64,000 nucleotides of DNA from Allomuricauda sp. NBRC 101325 (GCF_030268205.1 NZ_BSQF01000005.1:62001-126000), one strand, 5' to 3'; numbered from the stretch's first letter, positions 1-8,587 are shown. Notes: a model not told the origin generated them from the letters alone. Translations and numbers: made by a program.

Positions 1-143
1 TTCAGCAAGAAAACCTGATCCTTTTTACCATCTAAAACAAAGCTAGCCAACTTTTTAAGTGCCAAACCTTGCTTTTGAGTAGGTAAATGGGGGAATTTTT
101 CGGTTAAAATTTTTAGAAATTCAGGTGTGTTAAAATCCTTCAT
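1..143 (-). CDS. RecD-like ATP-dependent helicase, N-terminal fragment (runs off the window)
   Basis: Only the first 47 codons are present, starting at the ATG complementary to 141-143. The peptide reads MKDFNTPEFLKILTEKFPHL and continues with TQKQGLALKKLASF and KDQVFLL. This resembles the start of the flavobacterial RecD-like (exonuclease V alpha-type) superfamily 1 helicases, where a Q-motif-like segment (PTQKQ) and a hydrophobic strand come just before the Walker A loop. The Walker motif would lie outside the window, so the call is from N-terminal resemblance only. It is divergent from the membrane-protein gene at 251. Confidence 0.55.
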   Translation of the reverse strand, partial: MKDFNTPEFLKILTEKFPHLPTQKQGLALKKLASFVLDGKKDQVFLL

Positions 144-202
144 GAGCCTTAAATATAGTGCGGTTTTTTAAAGCAAAAAGTTTCCTGATTAAAAAAAAAT
201 TG

Positions 203-210
203 TAGATTTG
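203..210 (+). promoter_or_regulatory. Putative Bacteroidetes -7 promoter box (TAGATTTG)
   Basis: TAGATTTG matches the Bacteroidetes -7 consensus TAnnTTTG and lies about 40 bp before the ATG of the membrane-protein gene at 251. A TTT-rich stretch lies upstream, but no clean -33 TTTG is obvious. Confidence 0.4.
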
Positions 211-250
211 TCAGTAACCACTAAATTAACTTTGAAAGACTGTATCAGAT

Positions 251-985
251 ATGTTAAATTTAATTCTTATTGTTGTTTTAATATGCCTTGTGACCGTAGG
301 GCTAGTATTCTTGATTGATAGGTTGTTACCTCAAAAAATCAAACCAGTTTTGGTAATTCTTTTTGGACTTTTGAGCATTTACCTAGGTTACATGATATAT
401 GAATCCATCAATGCCCCAATCGAATTCAACAAAGTTAGAAGAGAAAGATTTGCTCAAGTAATTTCTAAACTTAAAGACATTCGAAATTCACAAGAAGCAT
501 ATAAGACCGTTAACGGTAAATATGCCAACGATTTTCAAAGCCTAGTTCAATTTATCGACACAGGCAGTTACACCATTACCACACAACGTGATTCATCTTT
601 CATGAGGTATGACAAAGCGTATCAAATTGATATGCAACAAGATACCATCATCATTGACACCTTGGGTACGGTTAGTGTTAAAGATTCCCTTTTTGGAGCC
701 GACACTCGTTACAAAACCATGATGGATGTTCCTTACGCTCAAAATAACGAGAAGTTTGAGATGAAAGCTGAAATTATTGACAAGAGCGGTTTTAAAGCTC
801 CTGTTTTTGAAGCAAAAGTGAAAAAAGATGTTGTGCTTTTTGATCAACCAACTGACTTGTTGGAGAAAGAAAAATCACACCAAAGTGTTGAGGAAGTTAA
901 CGGTGCCGAGATTAAAGTTGGCTCGTTGACCGATGTTAGTACCAATGGAAACTGGCCCCCTATTTACGATAGGAAAAACAACTAA
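251..985 (+). CDS. Membrane-anchored protein of unknown function
   Basis: A 244-residue protein. Two hydrophobic segments sit at the N-terminus (about residues 3-22 and 30-49), with a soluble remainder probably outside the inner membrane. The soluble part has a short helix-rich stretch (about 60-90) resembling pilin/DUF stalks, then mixed strands. I do not recognise the family. It lies immediately upstream of DUF3822 and rsmD on the same strand; the gap to the DUF3822 reading frame is essentially zero if that frame starts upstream of its first TTG, so these genes are probably cotranscribed. Confidence 0.8.
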   Translation: MLNLILIVVLICLVTVGLVFLIDRLLPQKIKPVLVILFGLLSIYLGYMIYESINAPIEFNKVRRERFAQVISKLKDIRNSQEAYKTVNGKYANDFQSLVQFIDTGSYTITTQRDSSFMRYDKAYQIDMQQDTIIIDTLGTVSVKDSLFGADTRYKTMMDVPYAQNNEKFEMKAEIIDKSGFKAPVFEAKVKKDVVLFDQPTDLLEKEKSHQSVEEVNGAEIKVGSLTDVSTNGNWPPIYDRKNN

Positions 986-1041
986 CTATAGCACAAATAG
1001 TAAAAAATACTACCTATAGGAAACTGTCCATTCAAGCTGGC

Positions 1042-1800
1042 TTGAATGGACTTTCTTTTTGTGTGTCGGACACGATCACCAATAAAATATTGGCCTTCGA
1101 AAAAGTTCGGTTCAACACACCCTCTACGCCATACCTATTATTAAAGGAACTCAAGGCCAAACTTAGTGACCAAGGAGACATAGGGCGAAACTTCTCTGAA
1201 GTAATGGTCATCCATAAAAACAATATGTTCAGTTTGGTGCCCAAACCACTTTTTAATGAGGAAGAGCTTCCAAACTATTTAAAGTTCAATGCCAAAATAA
1301 TGGCGAACGATCTTATCGCTTATGATGAGATCCCCAACCAGGAATTGGTAAACGTTTATATACCCTATACCAATATCAACAATTACATTTTTGAGCTTTT
1401 TGGGGAATTTGAATTCAAGCATAGTGGCACGGTATTGATTTCAACCTTGTTGAACCAAAATCGAATGGGTACCGAACCTGTTTGTTATGTTCAAGTTTCG
1501 GACAAGGAAATGGAAATGATGGTCATTGCTGATAAAAAATTGTTGTTCTACAATCAATTTGAGTTCAAGACCAAGGAGGATTTTCTCTACTACTTATTGT
1601 TCAGCATGGAACAGTTGAATGTGGATTTGGAAAAAGTACAATTAAAATTGTTCGGAGCAGTTTCCGAGGGAGATCCTATTTACGAGCTGTGCTATACATA
1701 TGTAAAACACGTTTCTGTTTTTGTACCCAGCAATCCTAGTTTTCCCATTGATGAGTTGGAAAACGAAAGCATTGACTTCTCTATTTTAAGTGCATTATAA
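1042..1800 (+). CDS. DUF3822 family protein
   Basis: About 252 residues from the first usual start codon (TTG at 1042). DUF3822 proteins are Bacteroidetes-specific, with an actin-like/ASKHA-type fold reported for relatives; the role is unknown. They usually sit directly before rsmD, as here (stop at 1798-1800, rsmD ATG at 1801). The conserved family N-terminus (KLSIQAGLNGLSFC) is encoded from 1021, upstream of the TTG, in a frame open back to 973 that has no ATG, GTG or TTG. The real start may therefore be a rare ATA codon (988 or 997) or another non-standard codon. Confidence 0.85.
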   Translation: MNGLSFCVSDTITNKILAFEKVRFNTPSTPYLLLKELKAKLSDQGDIGRNFSEVMVIHKNNMFSLVPKPLFNEEELPNYLKFNAKIMANDLIAYDEIPNQELVNVYIPYTNINNYIFELFGEFEFKHSGTVLISTLLNQNRMGTEPVCYVQVSDKEMEMMVIADKKLLFYNQFEFKTKEDFLYYLLFSMEQLNVDLEKVQLKLFGAVSEGDPIYELCYTYVKHVSVFVPSNPSFPIDELENESIDFSILSAL

Positions 1801-2340
1801 ATGCGGATTATTTCTGGAACATATAAAGGAAAGCGACTGACCGCTCCAAAAAAATTGCCCGTTCGCCCCACGACGGATATGGCAAAGGAGTCACTTTTCA
1901 ATATATTGAATAACCGTTTTTATTTTGACGAATTAAAAGTGCTCGACCTTTTTGCTGGTACCGGCAATATCAGTTATGAATTTGCATCTAGAGGTGTTGA
2001 GGACATTACTGCTGTGGATGCCTTTCCAGGTTGTATTCAGTTCATTTCTAAAACAGCAAAAGAATTGGACTTTTCTATTGATGCCATTAAGGCGGATGTT
2101 TTCAAATATTTGGAACGATGTTCCGAAAAGTTCGACCTTATTTTTGCCGACCCGCCGTACGCATTTGAGACCGAAGAATTTTTAAAGATTGCCAATTTGG
2201 TTTTTGAGCAAGATTTATTGCTCGAAGATGGAGTTTTAGTCATTGAACATTCAGACCAAACTGACTTATCAGAACACTCAAAATTTTCGGAACAAAGAAA
2301 ATACGGTAGCAGTATTTTTAGCTTCTTTGAAATAAAATAA
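1801..2340 (+). CDS. rsmD: 16S rRNA (guanine(966)-N(2))-methyltransferase RsmD
   Basis: A 179-residue Rossmann-fold methyltransferase, the normal RsmD length. Seen in the sequence: the family N-terminus MRIISGTYKGKRL, PTTDMAKESLFNIL, the SAM-binding loop VLDLFAGTGNISYEFASRG (about residues 49-67), and the N6/N2-methyltransferase catalytic motif DPPY (about residue 117). RsmD methylates G966 of 16S rRNA in the 30S subunit using S-adenosylmethionine. Its ATG directly follows the DUF3822 stop codon, so translation is probably coupled. Confidence 0.95.
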   Translation: MRIISGTYKGKRLTAPKKLPVRPTTDMAKESLFNILNNRFYFDELKVLDLFAGTGNISYEFASRGVEDITAVDAFPGCIQFISKTAKELDFSIDAIKADVFKYLERCSEKFDLIFADPPYAFETEEFLKIANLVFEQDLLLEDGVLVIEHSDQTDLSEHSKFSEQRKYGSSIFSFFEIK

Positions 2341-2640
2341 AAGCAGGCCATAAGCCGGATTCTGTATACCCTTATCATTTATCTAGGCCTTTAGTTGCCC
2401 AAAGGCTCGAACCGCCTACCCTCCAACTCGGGCGTGCAGCCCTCAAACATTGGTTTACATGACGTTTCACCACATAGAGTTTCCCTGGTTTCACTACAGC
2501 CGAACTGTACTTGCTTTCTGTTGCACTTGTCCTCGCCTTTCGACGGACGGGCGTTACCCGCTATGCTGCACTATGGTGTCCGGACTTTCCTCTTCGAACC
2601 TGCATTCACAAGCTCGCAGCGATAAGGTGGCCTGCTGGCC
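2340..2640 (-). ncRNA. rnpB: RNase P RNA, bacterial type A
   Basis: The minus strand carries the hallmark RNase P sequences: GAGGAAAGTCCGGACACC near the 5' end, GCCCGTCCGTCGAAAGGCGA, ACAGAA(A)GCA, AGGGTAGGCGGTTCGAGCC and AATCCGGCTTA at the 3' end. The terminal P1 helix pairs AGCAGGCCA (5' side, complement of 2628-2636) with TGGCCTGCT (3' side, complement of 2342-2350). The RNA is the catalytic subunit that trims tRNA 5' leaders. Its ends are estimated from P1 and may be off by several bases. The 3' end abuts the rsmD stop codon. Confidence 0.96.
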
Positions 2641-2641
2641 G

Positions 2642-2649
2642 CAAAGGTA
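2642..2649 (-). promoter_or_regulatory. Putative -7 box of the rnpB promoter (TACCTTTG)
   Basis: On the minus strand TACCTTTG (TAnnTTTG consensus) ends 1-5 bases before the inferred 5' end of RNase P RNA, the expected distance for a transcription start. No clear -33 TTTG is visible. Confidence 0.6.
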
Positions 2650-2715
2650 ATCCTAATTGTTAATAAAAAAAGACTTTACTGGCTGCTATCACATCGCTTT
2701 ACCCGCTCCTATTTT

Positions 2716-2723
2716 TATATTTG
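2716..2723 (+). promoter_or_regulatory. Putative -7 box before dnaX (TATATTTG)
   Basis: TATATTTG matches TAnnTTTG and lies 10 bp before the dnaX ATG at 2734. This would give a nearly leaderless mRNA. The -33 element is weak. Confidence 0.4.
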
Positions 2724-2733
2724 TATTTATTCA

Positions 2734-4506
2734 ATGGCAGCAACTTTGGAACCTTTTGTAGTATCGGCGAGGAAATACCGCCCCCAGACATTTAAAGATG
2801 TTGTGGGACAGGAGGCTATTACCAATACATTGCTCAATGCCATCGATAACAACCACTTAGCGCAAGCTTTACTTTTTTGCGGCCCTAGAGGGGTGGGAAA
2901 GACTACTTGCGCCCGAATTTTGGCAAAACAAATCAACCAAGATGGCTCGGAACGGGAAGATGAGGATTTTGCATTCAACATTTTTGAATTGGATGCCGCT
3001 TCCAACAATTCCGTGGACGATATTCGAAGCTTAATCGATCAGGTTCGCATTCCACCACAAGTTGGAAAATATAAGGTGTATATCATCGACGAGGTGCATA
3101 TGCTCTCCCAGTCGGCTTTCAATGCTTTTTTGAAGACCTTGGAAGAACCACCAAAGCATGCCATTTTCATTTTAGCAACCACTGAAAAGCATAAAATCAT
3201 CCCCACCATACTTTCAAGGTGCCAGATTTTTGATTTTAAGCGAATCACAGTAAAAGATGCGACCGAATATTTAAAATATATTGCCGAGCAACAAGATATT
3301 GAAGCTGAAGAAAGTGCCCTGCACATTATTGCCCAAAAAGCAGATGGTGCCATGCGGGATGCGTTGTCTATTTTTGACCGCGTAGTAAGTTTTTCAGGCA
3401 AACAATTAACGCGCAAATCCGTAACGGAAAACCTCAATGTTCTTGATTACGATATTTACTTTTCGGCCACCGACCTGATTCTTGAGAACAACATTCCTGA
3501 ACTTTTGGTGCTTTTCAACAAAACGCTATCGTTAGGTTTTGATGGACATCATTTTATCACAGGCTTGGCTTCGCATTTTAGGGATTTGATGGTTTGTCAA
3601 CATCCAGATACTTTAAGTTTATTGGAAGTTGGAGAAGATGTGGCCAAACATTATCAGGAACAGGCAAAAAAAGCCTCCACAGCCTTTTTATTGCAAGCCT
3701 TGGATATGGCCAACGATTGTGATTTAAAGTACAAATCCAGTAAAAATCAACGGCTGCTCGTTGAACTTACCCTTATGAAATTAGCCTCCATCACTTTCGA
3801 TGGAGAAAAAAAAAACGCTGATTTTATAATTCCAGCTTCTTATTTTAAGAACAAACCAAAGGCTACCAATGGGCAGGCCACTTCAATTCCAGCACAAGAA
3901 GCACCTGCCAAGCAGGTTGAAGCACCCATTATATCCGAAAAACAAGAAACTGTTGAAACAGTCCCAGAACCGCAACCTCAAAAGGAATTAGTAAGTGAGC
4001 CAAAACCCAGTTATGAACCCAAAAAGATTCAGTTAAAAGGCACTGAAAAACGTGTATCTGGACTTTCATTGTCCAGCATCAAGGTAAAAAAAGCCCATGT
4101 GAACACCAAGATTGTTGACAAAGACGAAGCGAATTTACCCAAAGACCCATTTGACGAAGCTACGATGCAACAGCATTGGGACGACAGGGTACATTTATTG
4201 GAAAATCAGGGGCGTAAAATCTTGGCGAGTAATTTTCAAACGGATGTGCCCAAGCTTAAAAATGAGAACACCATCTGGATTGAGCTACCGAACAATACCA
4301 TGAAAAAGGAAATTGAACGGGAGCAAAGTCTGATGATGGATTACCTCAAAGAAAAGCTTAACAACTACTCCATCAACTTGTTTATCACGGTAAATGAAGA
4401 AGTAGCCAAAAAGTTTGCCTTTACACCTGCTGAGAAATATGAAAAGCTTCGGGAGAAAAACCCGAATATCGATTTACTTCGAAAAGAATTCGACCTAGAC
4501 TTTTGA
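2734..4506 (+). CDS. dnaX: DNA polymerase III subunit gamma/tau
   Basis: A 590-residue clamp-loader ATPase. Seen: N-terminal SARKYRPQTFKDVVGQE, Walker A GPRGVGKTTCAR (about residue 50), Walker B IIDEVHMLS (about 116), sensor 1 ILATTEKHKIIPTI and the arginine-finger SRCQIFDF. The C-terminal third is low-complexity (Pro/Glu/Lys) followed by a tau-like domain. The four zinc-binding cysteines found between Walker A and B in E. coli DnaX are absent (an acidic stretch ending in FELDAASNN takes their place), which matches my memory of other flavobacterial DnaX proteins. The 3' end overlaps the convergent TMEM220-like gene by 12 bp. Confidence 0.95.
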   Translation: MAATLEPFVVSARKYRPQTFKDVVGQEAITNTLLNAIDNNHLAQALLFCGPRGVGKTTCARILAKQINQDGSEREDEDFAFNIFELDAASNNSVDDIRSLIDQVRIPPQVGKYKVYIIDEVHMLSQSAFNAFLKTLEEPPKHAIFILATTEKHKIIPTILSRCQIFDFKRITVKDATEYLKYIAEQQDIEAEESALHIIAQKADGAMRDALSIFDRVVSFSGKQLTRKSVTENLNVLDYDIYFSATDLILENNIPELLVLFNKTLSLGFDGHHFITGLASHFRDLMVCQHPDTLSLLEVGEDVAKHYQEQAKKASTAFLLQALDMANDCDLKYKSSKNQRLLVELTLMKLASITFDGEKKNADFIIPASYFKNKPKATNGQATSIPAQEAPAKQVEAPIISEKQETVETVPEPQPQKELVSEPKPSYEPKKIQLKGTEKRVSGLSLSSIKVKKAHVNTKIVDKDEANLPKDPFDEATMQQHWDDRVHLLENQGRKILASNFQTDVPKLKNENTIWIELPNNTMKKEIEREQSLMMDYLKEKLNNYSINLFITVNEEVAKKFAFTPAEKYEKLREKNPNIDLLRKEFDLDF

Positions 4507-4857
4507 TTTATTCACAAAGCGGGTTCGCAAACCAAGAATCAGCATAACCACTGCAGCAATCAAAGAGCCCAAAGATTCTCTTCCCTCTTCAATATTTACG
4601 GTTTTCATGCCATGATCTAACTGTACCCCTTCATAGGTTTCGGGCCAGTACACCACAAAAAGCACCAAAAAGAAAATAGTCAGGATAAAATAAACAACTG
4701 GCTTTAGTTTTTTCATCAAAAACAAAACAGAGGCAACAGCTGCGGCCAAATAAATTAAAATCCAATTGAGCGCATCAGGATCGTTGTATTGTACCGCTAT
4801 GGCATAACCAAACAAAAGTGTAAAAACAATGGCGAAGATTTTGAAAAATGTTTCCAT
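4495..4857 (-). CDS. Small TMEM220-like membrane protein, last gene of the ebo operon
   Basis: A 120-residue protein with four hydrophobic helices (about 5-22, 29-46, 52-70, 93-112) and the motif QYNDPDALNWI after helix 1, typical of the transmembrane family 220 type. Function is unknown. It starts 3 bp after the eboF stop codon, so it is almost certainly cotranscribed with the ebo genes. Its last 12 bp overlap the end of dnaX on the opposite strand. Confidence 0.8.
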   Translation of the reverse strand: METFFKIFAIVFTLLFGYAIAVQYNDPDALNWILIYLAAAVASVLFLMKKLKPVVYFILTIFFLVLFVVYWPETYEGVQLDHGMKTVNIEEGRESLGSLIAAVVMLILGLRTRFVNKSKV

Positions 4858-4860
4858 AAT

Positions 4861-6234
4861 TTAGGTTGTTACATGGTTTTTTAGAATTTCATATACTTCC
4901 GTTGAAAGCAATTCTGATTGAGACAGTTTATCCGAATTGTTAGTGATTAACACTGGCCAATCATCTTTATCTTCAGGGATTCTTCCATGAGATCCTTTTA
5001 TCAATTCAGCCTTTAAAGGGATGATGTCCAATACGGTTCTGAATCCCAATTTCTTTTTGAGGAGCTTCCAAACCACTTTGAGCATGGTAAGTTTATCCGC
5101 AGGATCGGTCAACATTTCAACGGGATCATACCCTGGTTTTTTATGAATGTCCACCATTCTGGCATAATCAGGTGCCACGGCATCATCTTCCCAAAAATAA
5201 TAGGTGAACCAGCTATTCTTATCAGCAACCAATACAAAGTCCCCTGCTCGCTCATGAGCTAAATGGTCTTTGTCCAATTCGTTTTTTGGAATCACTCGTT
5301 CAACCCCAGGAATCGTTTTCAGGTATGCAAACAGCTTATCACTTTCAGCAGAATCTTTTAGATACACATGGGCAATTTGATGGTCAGCAACAGCAAAAGC
5401 CTTGCTTGCCCCTGCATCCAAAAGTTCTAGACCACGTTCAATTCGAATGTCCAAATAGCCCTCTTTGCGTAAATAACGGTTGATGTGGATAGGATTTGAA
5501 ACATCCGTGATGCCATATTCGGACAATAGGACCACGTTTGCCGATTGCGCTTCGTAGTATTCCATCAAATCCTTTACAACGGCATCTATCTCGTTTAAAT
5601 CTTTTTGTATGATATTAAAATCAAGGCCATAACGCTGAATGTTATAATCCAAATGAGGTAAATAGACCAAAGTCAAGGTAGGATTGTTTTCCTTATCCAT
5701 TTCCACAGTGGCATCTGCAATCCATTTGCTCGATTTAATGGAAGTATTGGGGCCCCAAAAATTGAACAATGGGAAAGTCCCCAACTTCTCTTGCAGCTTG
5801 TCGCGCAAGTCTGAAGGATAGGTATAGATATCTGGAATCTTTCTGCCATCAGCCAAATAGTTAGGTCTTGGAGTGGCACTAAAATCCACAGTGCTGTACA
5901 TATTGTACCACCAAAACATATTGGCACAGGTAAAGTTTTGGTCCTTTTGCTTGAGCTCGTCCCAGATTTTATCGGATTGCACCAAAGGATTGCCCTGTCT
6001 CCAGAACTTTACCTCCAATTCATCCTTAAAATACCAGCCATTGGCCACAATTCCATGCTCAGAAGGCCATTTTCCAGTTAGGTAAGTACTTTGTACCGAA
6101 CAGGTCACTGCAGGCAATACAGGTTGAACAACACTTCCCTTTCCCCTTTCCAAAAAAGATTTAATAAATGGGGTGTGCTCCCCAATCAATCTTTGGGTCA
6201 ATCCTACAACATTGATAACAACAGTCTTCTTCAT
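4861..6234 (-). CDS. eboF: EboF: alkaline phosphatase-superfamily (nucleotide pyrophosphatase-like) protein
   Basis: About 457 residues from the ATG at 6234, which overlaps the eboE stop codon by one base (TAATG); an upstream TTG would add 7 residues. The overall order is that of nucleotide pyrophosphatases/phosphodiesterases: N-terminal strand VVINVVGLTQ, then PAVTCSVQSTYLTGKWPSEH, VANGWYF, and a late GSHGR motif. By eye most metal ligands look replaced: IDG is VVG, DxxGH is DYNIQ, and SDHG is SEYG. The putative nucleophile Thr (AVTC) and the last His (SHGR) remain. A non-catalytic or altered role is possible. The ebo product is implicated in moving a precursor to the periplasm in scytonemin-making cyanobacteria. 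Confidence 0.88.
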   Translation of the reverse strand: MKKTVVINVVGLTQRLIGEHTPFIKSFLERGKGSVVQPVLPAVTCSVQSTYLTGKWPSEHGIVANGWYFKDELEVKFWRQGNPLVQSDKIWDELKQKDQNFTCANMFWWYNMYSTVDFSATPRPNYLADGRKIPDIYTYPSDLRDKLQEKLGTFPLFNFWGPNTSIKSSKWIADATVEMDKENNPTLTLVYLPHLDYNIQRYGLDFNIIQKDLNEIDAVVKDLMEYYEAQSANVVLLSEYGITDVSNPIHINRYLRKEGYLDIRIERGLELLDAGASKAFAVADHQIAHVYLKDSAESDKLFAYLKTIPGVERVIPKNELDKDHLAHERAGDFVLVADKNSWFTYYFWEDDAVAPDYARMVDIHKKPGYDPVEMLTDPADKLTMLKVVWKLLKKKLGFRTVLDIIPLKAELIKGSHGRIPEDKDDWPVLITNNSDKLSQSELLSTEVYEILKNHVTT

Positions 6235-7418
6235 TACAATCTGGATTTCATCCAATTCAATTCCCTTGCAATGGATTCGGTAATGGGAACTTTTAGTTTT
6301 TCAGGCAACACATCCCAAGTATAGGTTTCCACTTCAATATGGCTGCTCACAAAATTATTCTTCAAAAAATCCAACACCTTTTCTATTTGATCTTGGGTAG
6401 ATTGCAGCAAGCCATAATCCTTTAAAAAGATAGGCACATGAAAATGGGAACGCAATTCATCAAATGGCGCTTTTTTCTCCAAAATCATAGGAAGATCATT
6501 ATAAGTGACCACCTTTCCATTCACTTTTTCGGTCACTTGGTGCAAGTAAATGGGCTCATTAAATTGAGCCAAGGTACTCCACAACTCATCCACTTTGTCT
6601 TCGTTAAAAAGAATTTTGAGTGCCGCACTCACTTGAATTTTCCCAACTTTTATACCAGCATGCTTTAACTGATTAAAAGTTAAAGTTGGTTCTTCGTAGG
6701 CTAATGCGAAATGACAAACGTCATAGCAAACGGTAATATATTTTTTTAGTAAGGCCTCGGATTCCTTCTTGTTGAATTCCAATTCCCCAAATATTTTAAT
6801 GGCTTCCGGAATTAAATAGGTATCATAAAAATCGAGTACCTCTTGGGTGTTCTCCAAAAAGCCGTCGGGTTCGGGTTCTATGTCCAAATGCATATAACGG
6901 CCCGATTTTTTTTCGGTTTGATACAATTCCAATGCTACCTGAACCATATTTGTCGCCCCTATTTGGAAAGCTTTATCCTTTTCCTCATTCGTTTTGAACC
7001 AATGTTTATAGGAAACTGGGGATGTGGAAATTCCGCACTCCAAATCTTTGGGAGCTAAAAAATCCAATTGCTTGAAAAGTCTTAAAGTATATTTCAATCT
7101 TTTATCAGTAGTCCAATCGGGAACATGGACTTGATCTTTTACCGGTTCTCCATGGAAGTTCCCATAGGGAAATCCGTTCATGGTAAACACATAGCAATCA
7201 ATCTCTGCAAGCCAATCTTTGAATTCCTGCAATTGCTCATCAGTGACTTCTTCACTTGCGGCATTGCTCAAACGCAGTCCCAGACCAAAAGTTTCGTTCG
7301 GGGATACATCGTTTTTAATTGAGGGGAGATTTTGTTTGAGGCTTGTATAGGTTTCTTCCCAATCACCTCCTGCGTGAATGTTGGTGCAATAGGTTAAGTG
7401 GTAATCTTTTATTCTCAT
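6234..7418 (-). CDS. eboE: EboE: sugar phosphate isomerase-like TIM-barrel protein
   Basis: A 394-residue protein. Known EboE proteins have a xylose isomerase-like TIM barrel and are annotated as 'metabolite traffic protein EboE'. Seen: YCTNIHAGGDWEETY at the start, YTLNGFPYG-like FTMNGFPYGNFHG (about 92), the acidic/His-containing HLDIEPEPDGFLE (about 173) and CYDVCHFALAYEEP (about 231), which are plausible metal-binding loops. The start ATG overlaps the eboD stop by 4 bp (ATGA). Its substrate is unknown. Confidence 0.9.
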   Translation of the reverse strand: MRIKDYHLTYCTNIHAGGDWEETYTSLKQNLPSIKNDVSPNETFGLGLRLSNAASEEVTDEQLQEFKDWLAEIDCYVFTMNGFPYGNFHGEPVKDQVHVPDWTTDKRLKYTLRLFKQLDFLAPKDLECGISTSPVSYKHWFKTNEEKDKAFQIGATNMVQVALELYQTEKKSGRYMHLDIEPEPDGFLENTQEVLDFYDTYLIPEAIKIFGELEFNKKESEALLKKYITVCYDVCHFALAYEEPTLTFNQLKHAGIKVGKIQVSAALKILFNEDKVDELWSTLAQFNEPIYLHQVTEKVNGKVVTYNDLPMILEKKAPFDELRSHFHVPIFLKDYGLLQSTQDQIEKVLDFLKNNFVSSHIEVETYTWDVLPEKLKVPITESIARELNWMKSRL

Positions 7419-8584
7419 AAGGAGTTCTGCGGTTTGTACATAAAGCTACGGGCTGCTTCCTCCATTACTTTGTAATCTATGGTATGTACGTCTGTTTTTT
7501 TACCAATTTCAGGAATGAGCGTTATGGTAAGTTCTCCGCCCAAGTGCTCCCTGAATTCTTCAATTCCTTTGAGGAGTTCTTGAATTTCAGCGTCAGTTTC
7601 TAAAGGCAAATCCAAGTCAAAGCCAACCTTTTTTAGTACTGATAGAATCCTTTCCAAATCCCCATTGAAAACACCAATCAAATTGGCATAGACCATATCC
7701 ATGGCCATTCCGATAGCTACCGCCTCTCCATGACGCACTTTATATTGGGTCATGTATTCCAATTTATGGGCCGACCAATGTCCGAAATCCAACGGTCTGG
7801 AAGAGCCTTTTTCAAAAGGGTCACCTCCTTTAGAGATATGTTCCATGTGCAATTCGGCACAACGGTGGATCAAATAGGCCATAGGCTCCATTTCACGATT
7901 GGCAAGTGCCTCTGCATTAGCTTCAATATATTCGAAAAAGGTTTTGTCCTTGATCAATGCAACTTTAACAGCTTCAGCAATTCCTGCTACCCAATCCCGT
8001 TGCTCCAGGGTCTTCAAGAATTCCAAATCGTTGATGATGGCATAGGGTATGGCGAAAGTGCCCAAAAAGTTCTTCTTTCCGAAAGCGTTTACGCTATTCT
8101 TCACTCCAACCGCGGCATCATTTTGTGACAATACGGTTGTTGGAATCCGAATCAACTGTACCCCTCTATGAGCAATGGTCGCTGCGTATCCCACCATATC
8201 AACCACAGCCCCTCCACCAATGGCCACTACAAATGAATGTCGGCAAATGGCATTGTTGTTGATGCCTTCCAAGCATTTATCAACGCTCTTTTGGTCTTTT
8301 TTACTAGCTTCTCCACCTGGCACCACAATCAATTCCGTGAATTGAATTTGATGCTTAAAGTGATTGCAATAGGCGTGTATGTGTTCTTCAAGCCCTGAAT
8401 GGGCATCAAAAACACCCTGATCCACCACAAAAAGACATTTGATAGGTTCGTTCGGGCGATAAGCTTCCAGCACATTTTTAAACAAAGGGTTTTCCAATGC
8501 AAATAAATGCTGGGTAAAAAGAAGTTGATATGTGTACCGTACGTTAAATTCTTGTTGAATCGTAGGCAATGTACTTATGTCCAT
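7415..8584 (-). CDS. eboD: EboD: 3-dehydroquinate synthase-like sugar phosphate cyclase
   Basis: A 389-residue member of the dehydroquinate synthase superfamily (NAD- and metal-dependent). Seen: VPGGEASKK (about 88), NAD-binding AIGGGAVVDMVGYAAT (about 121), IPTTVLSQNDAAVGVKN (about 146), AGIAEAVK, the metal-ligand region DFGHWSAHKLEY and RHGEAVAIGMAMD. The DSSVGGKTG loop of true AroB appears as NDAAVGVKN, as in sugar phosphate cyclases outside the shikimate pathway. The true aroB is probably elsewhere. It is separated from eboC by 3 bp and overlaps eboE by 4 bp. Confidence 0.9.
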   Translation of the reverse strand: MDISTLPTIQQEFNVRYTYQLLFTQHLFALENPLFKNVLEAYRPNEPIKCLFVVDQGVFDAHSGLEEHIHAYCNHFKHQIQFTELIVVPGGEASKKDQKSVDKCLEGINNNAICRHSFVVAIGGGAVVDMVGYAATIAHRGVQLIRIPTTVLSQNDAAVGVKNSVNAFGKKNFLGTFAIPYAIINDLEFLKTLEQRDWVAGIAEAVKVALIKDKTFFEYIEANAEALANREMEPMAYLIHRCAELHMEHISKGGDPFEKGSSRPLDFGHWSAHKLEYMTQYKVRHGEAVAIGMAMDMVYANLIGVFNGDLERILSVLKKVGFDLDLPLETDAEIQELLKGIEEFREHLGGELTITLIPEIGKKTDVHTIDYKVMEEAARSFMYKPQNSL

Positions 8585-8587
8585 ATG

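Noticed and set aside
2395..2650. Plus-strand ORFs over the RNase P region
   Set aside because: The stretch is explained by rnpB on the minus strand; the ORFs are products of its conserved RNA sequence.
4861..6234. A standard alkaline phosphatase/nucleotide pyrophosphatase enzyme
   Set aside because: Most metal ligands seem replaced, and the gene sits in the ebo operon, so it is called EboF without claiming activity.
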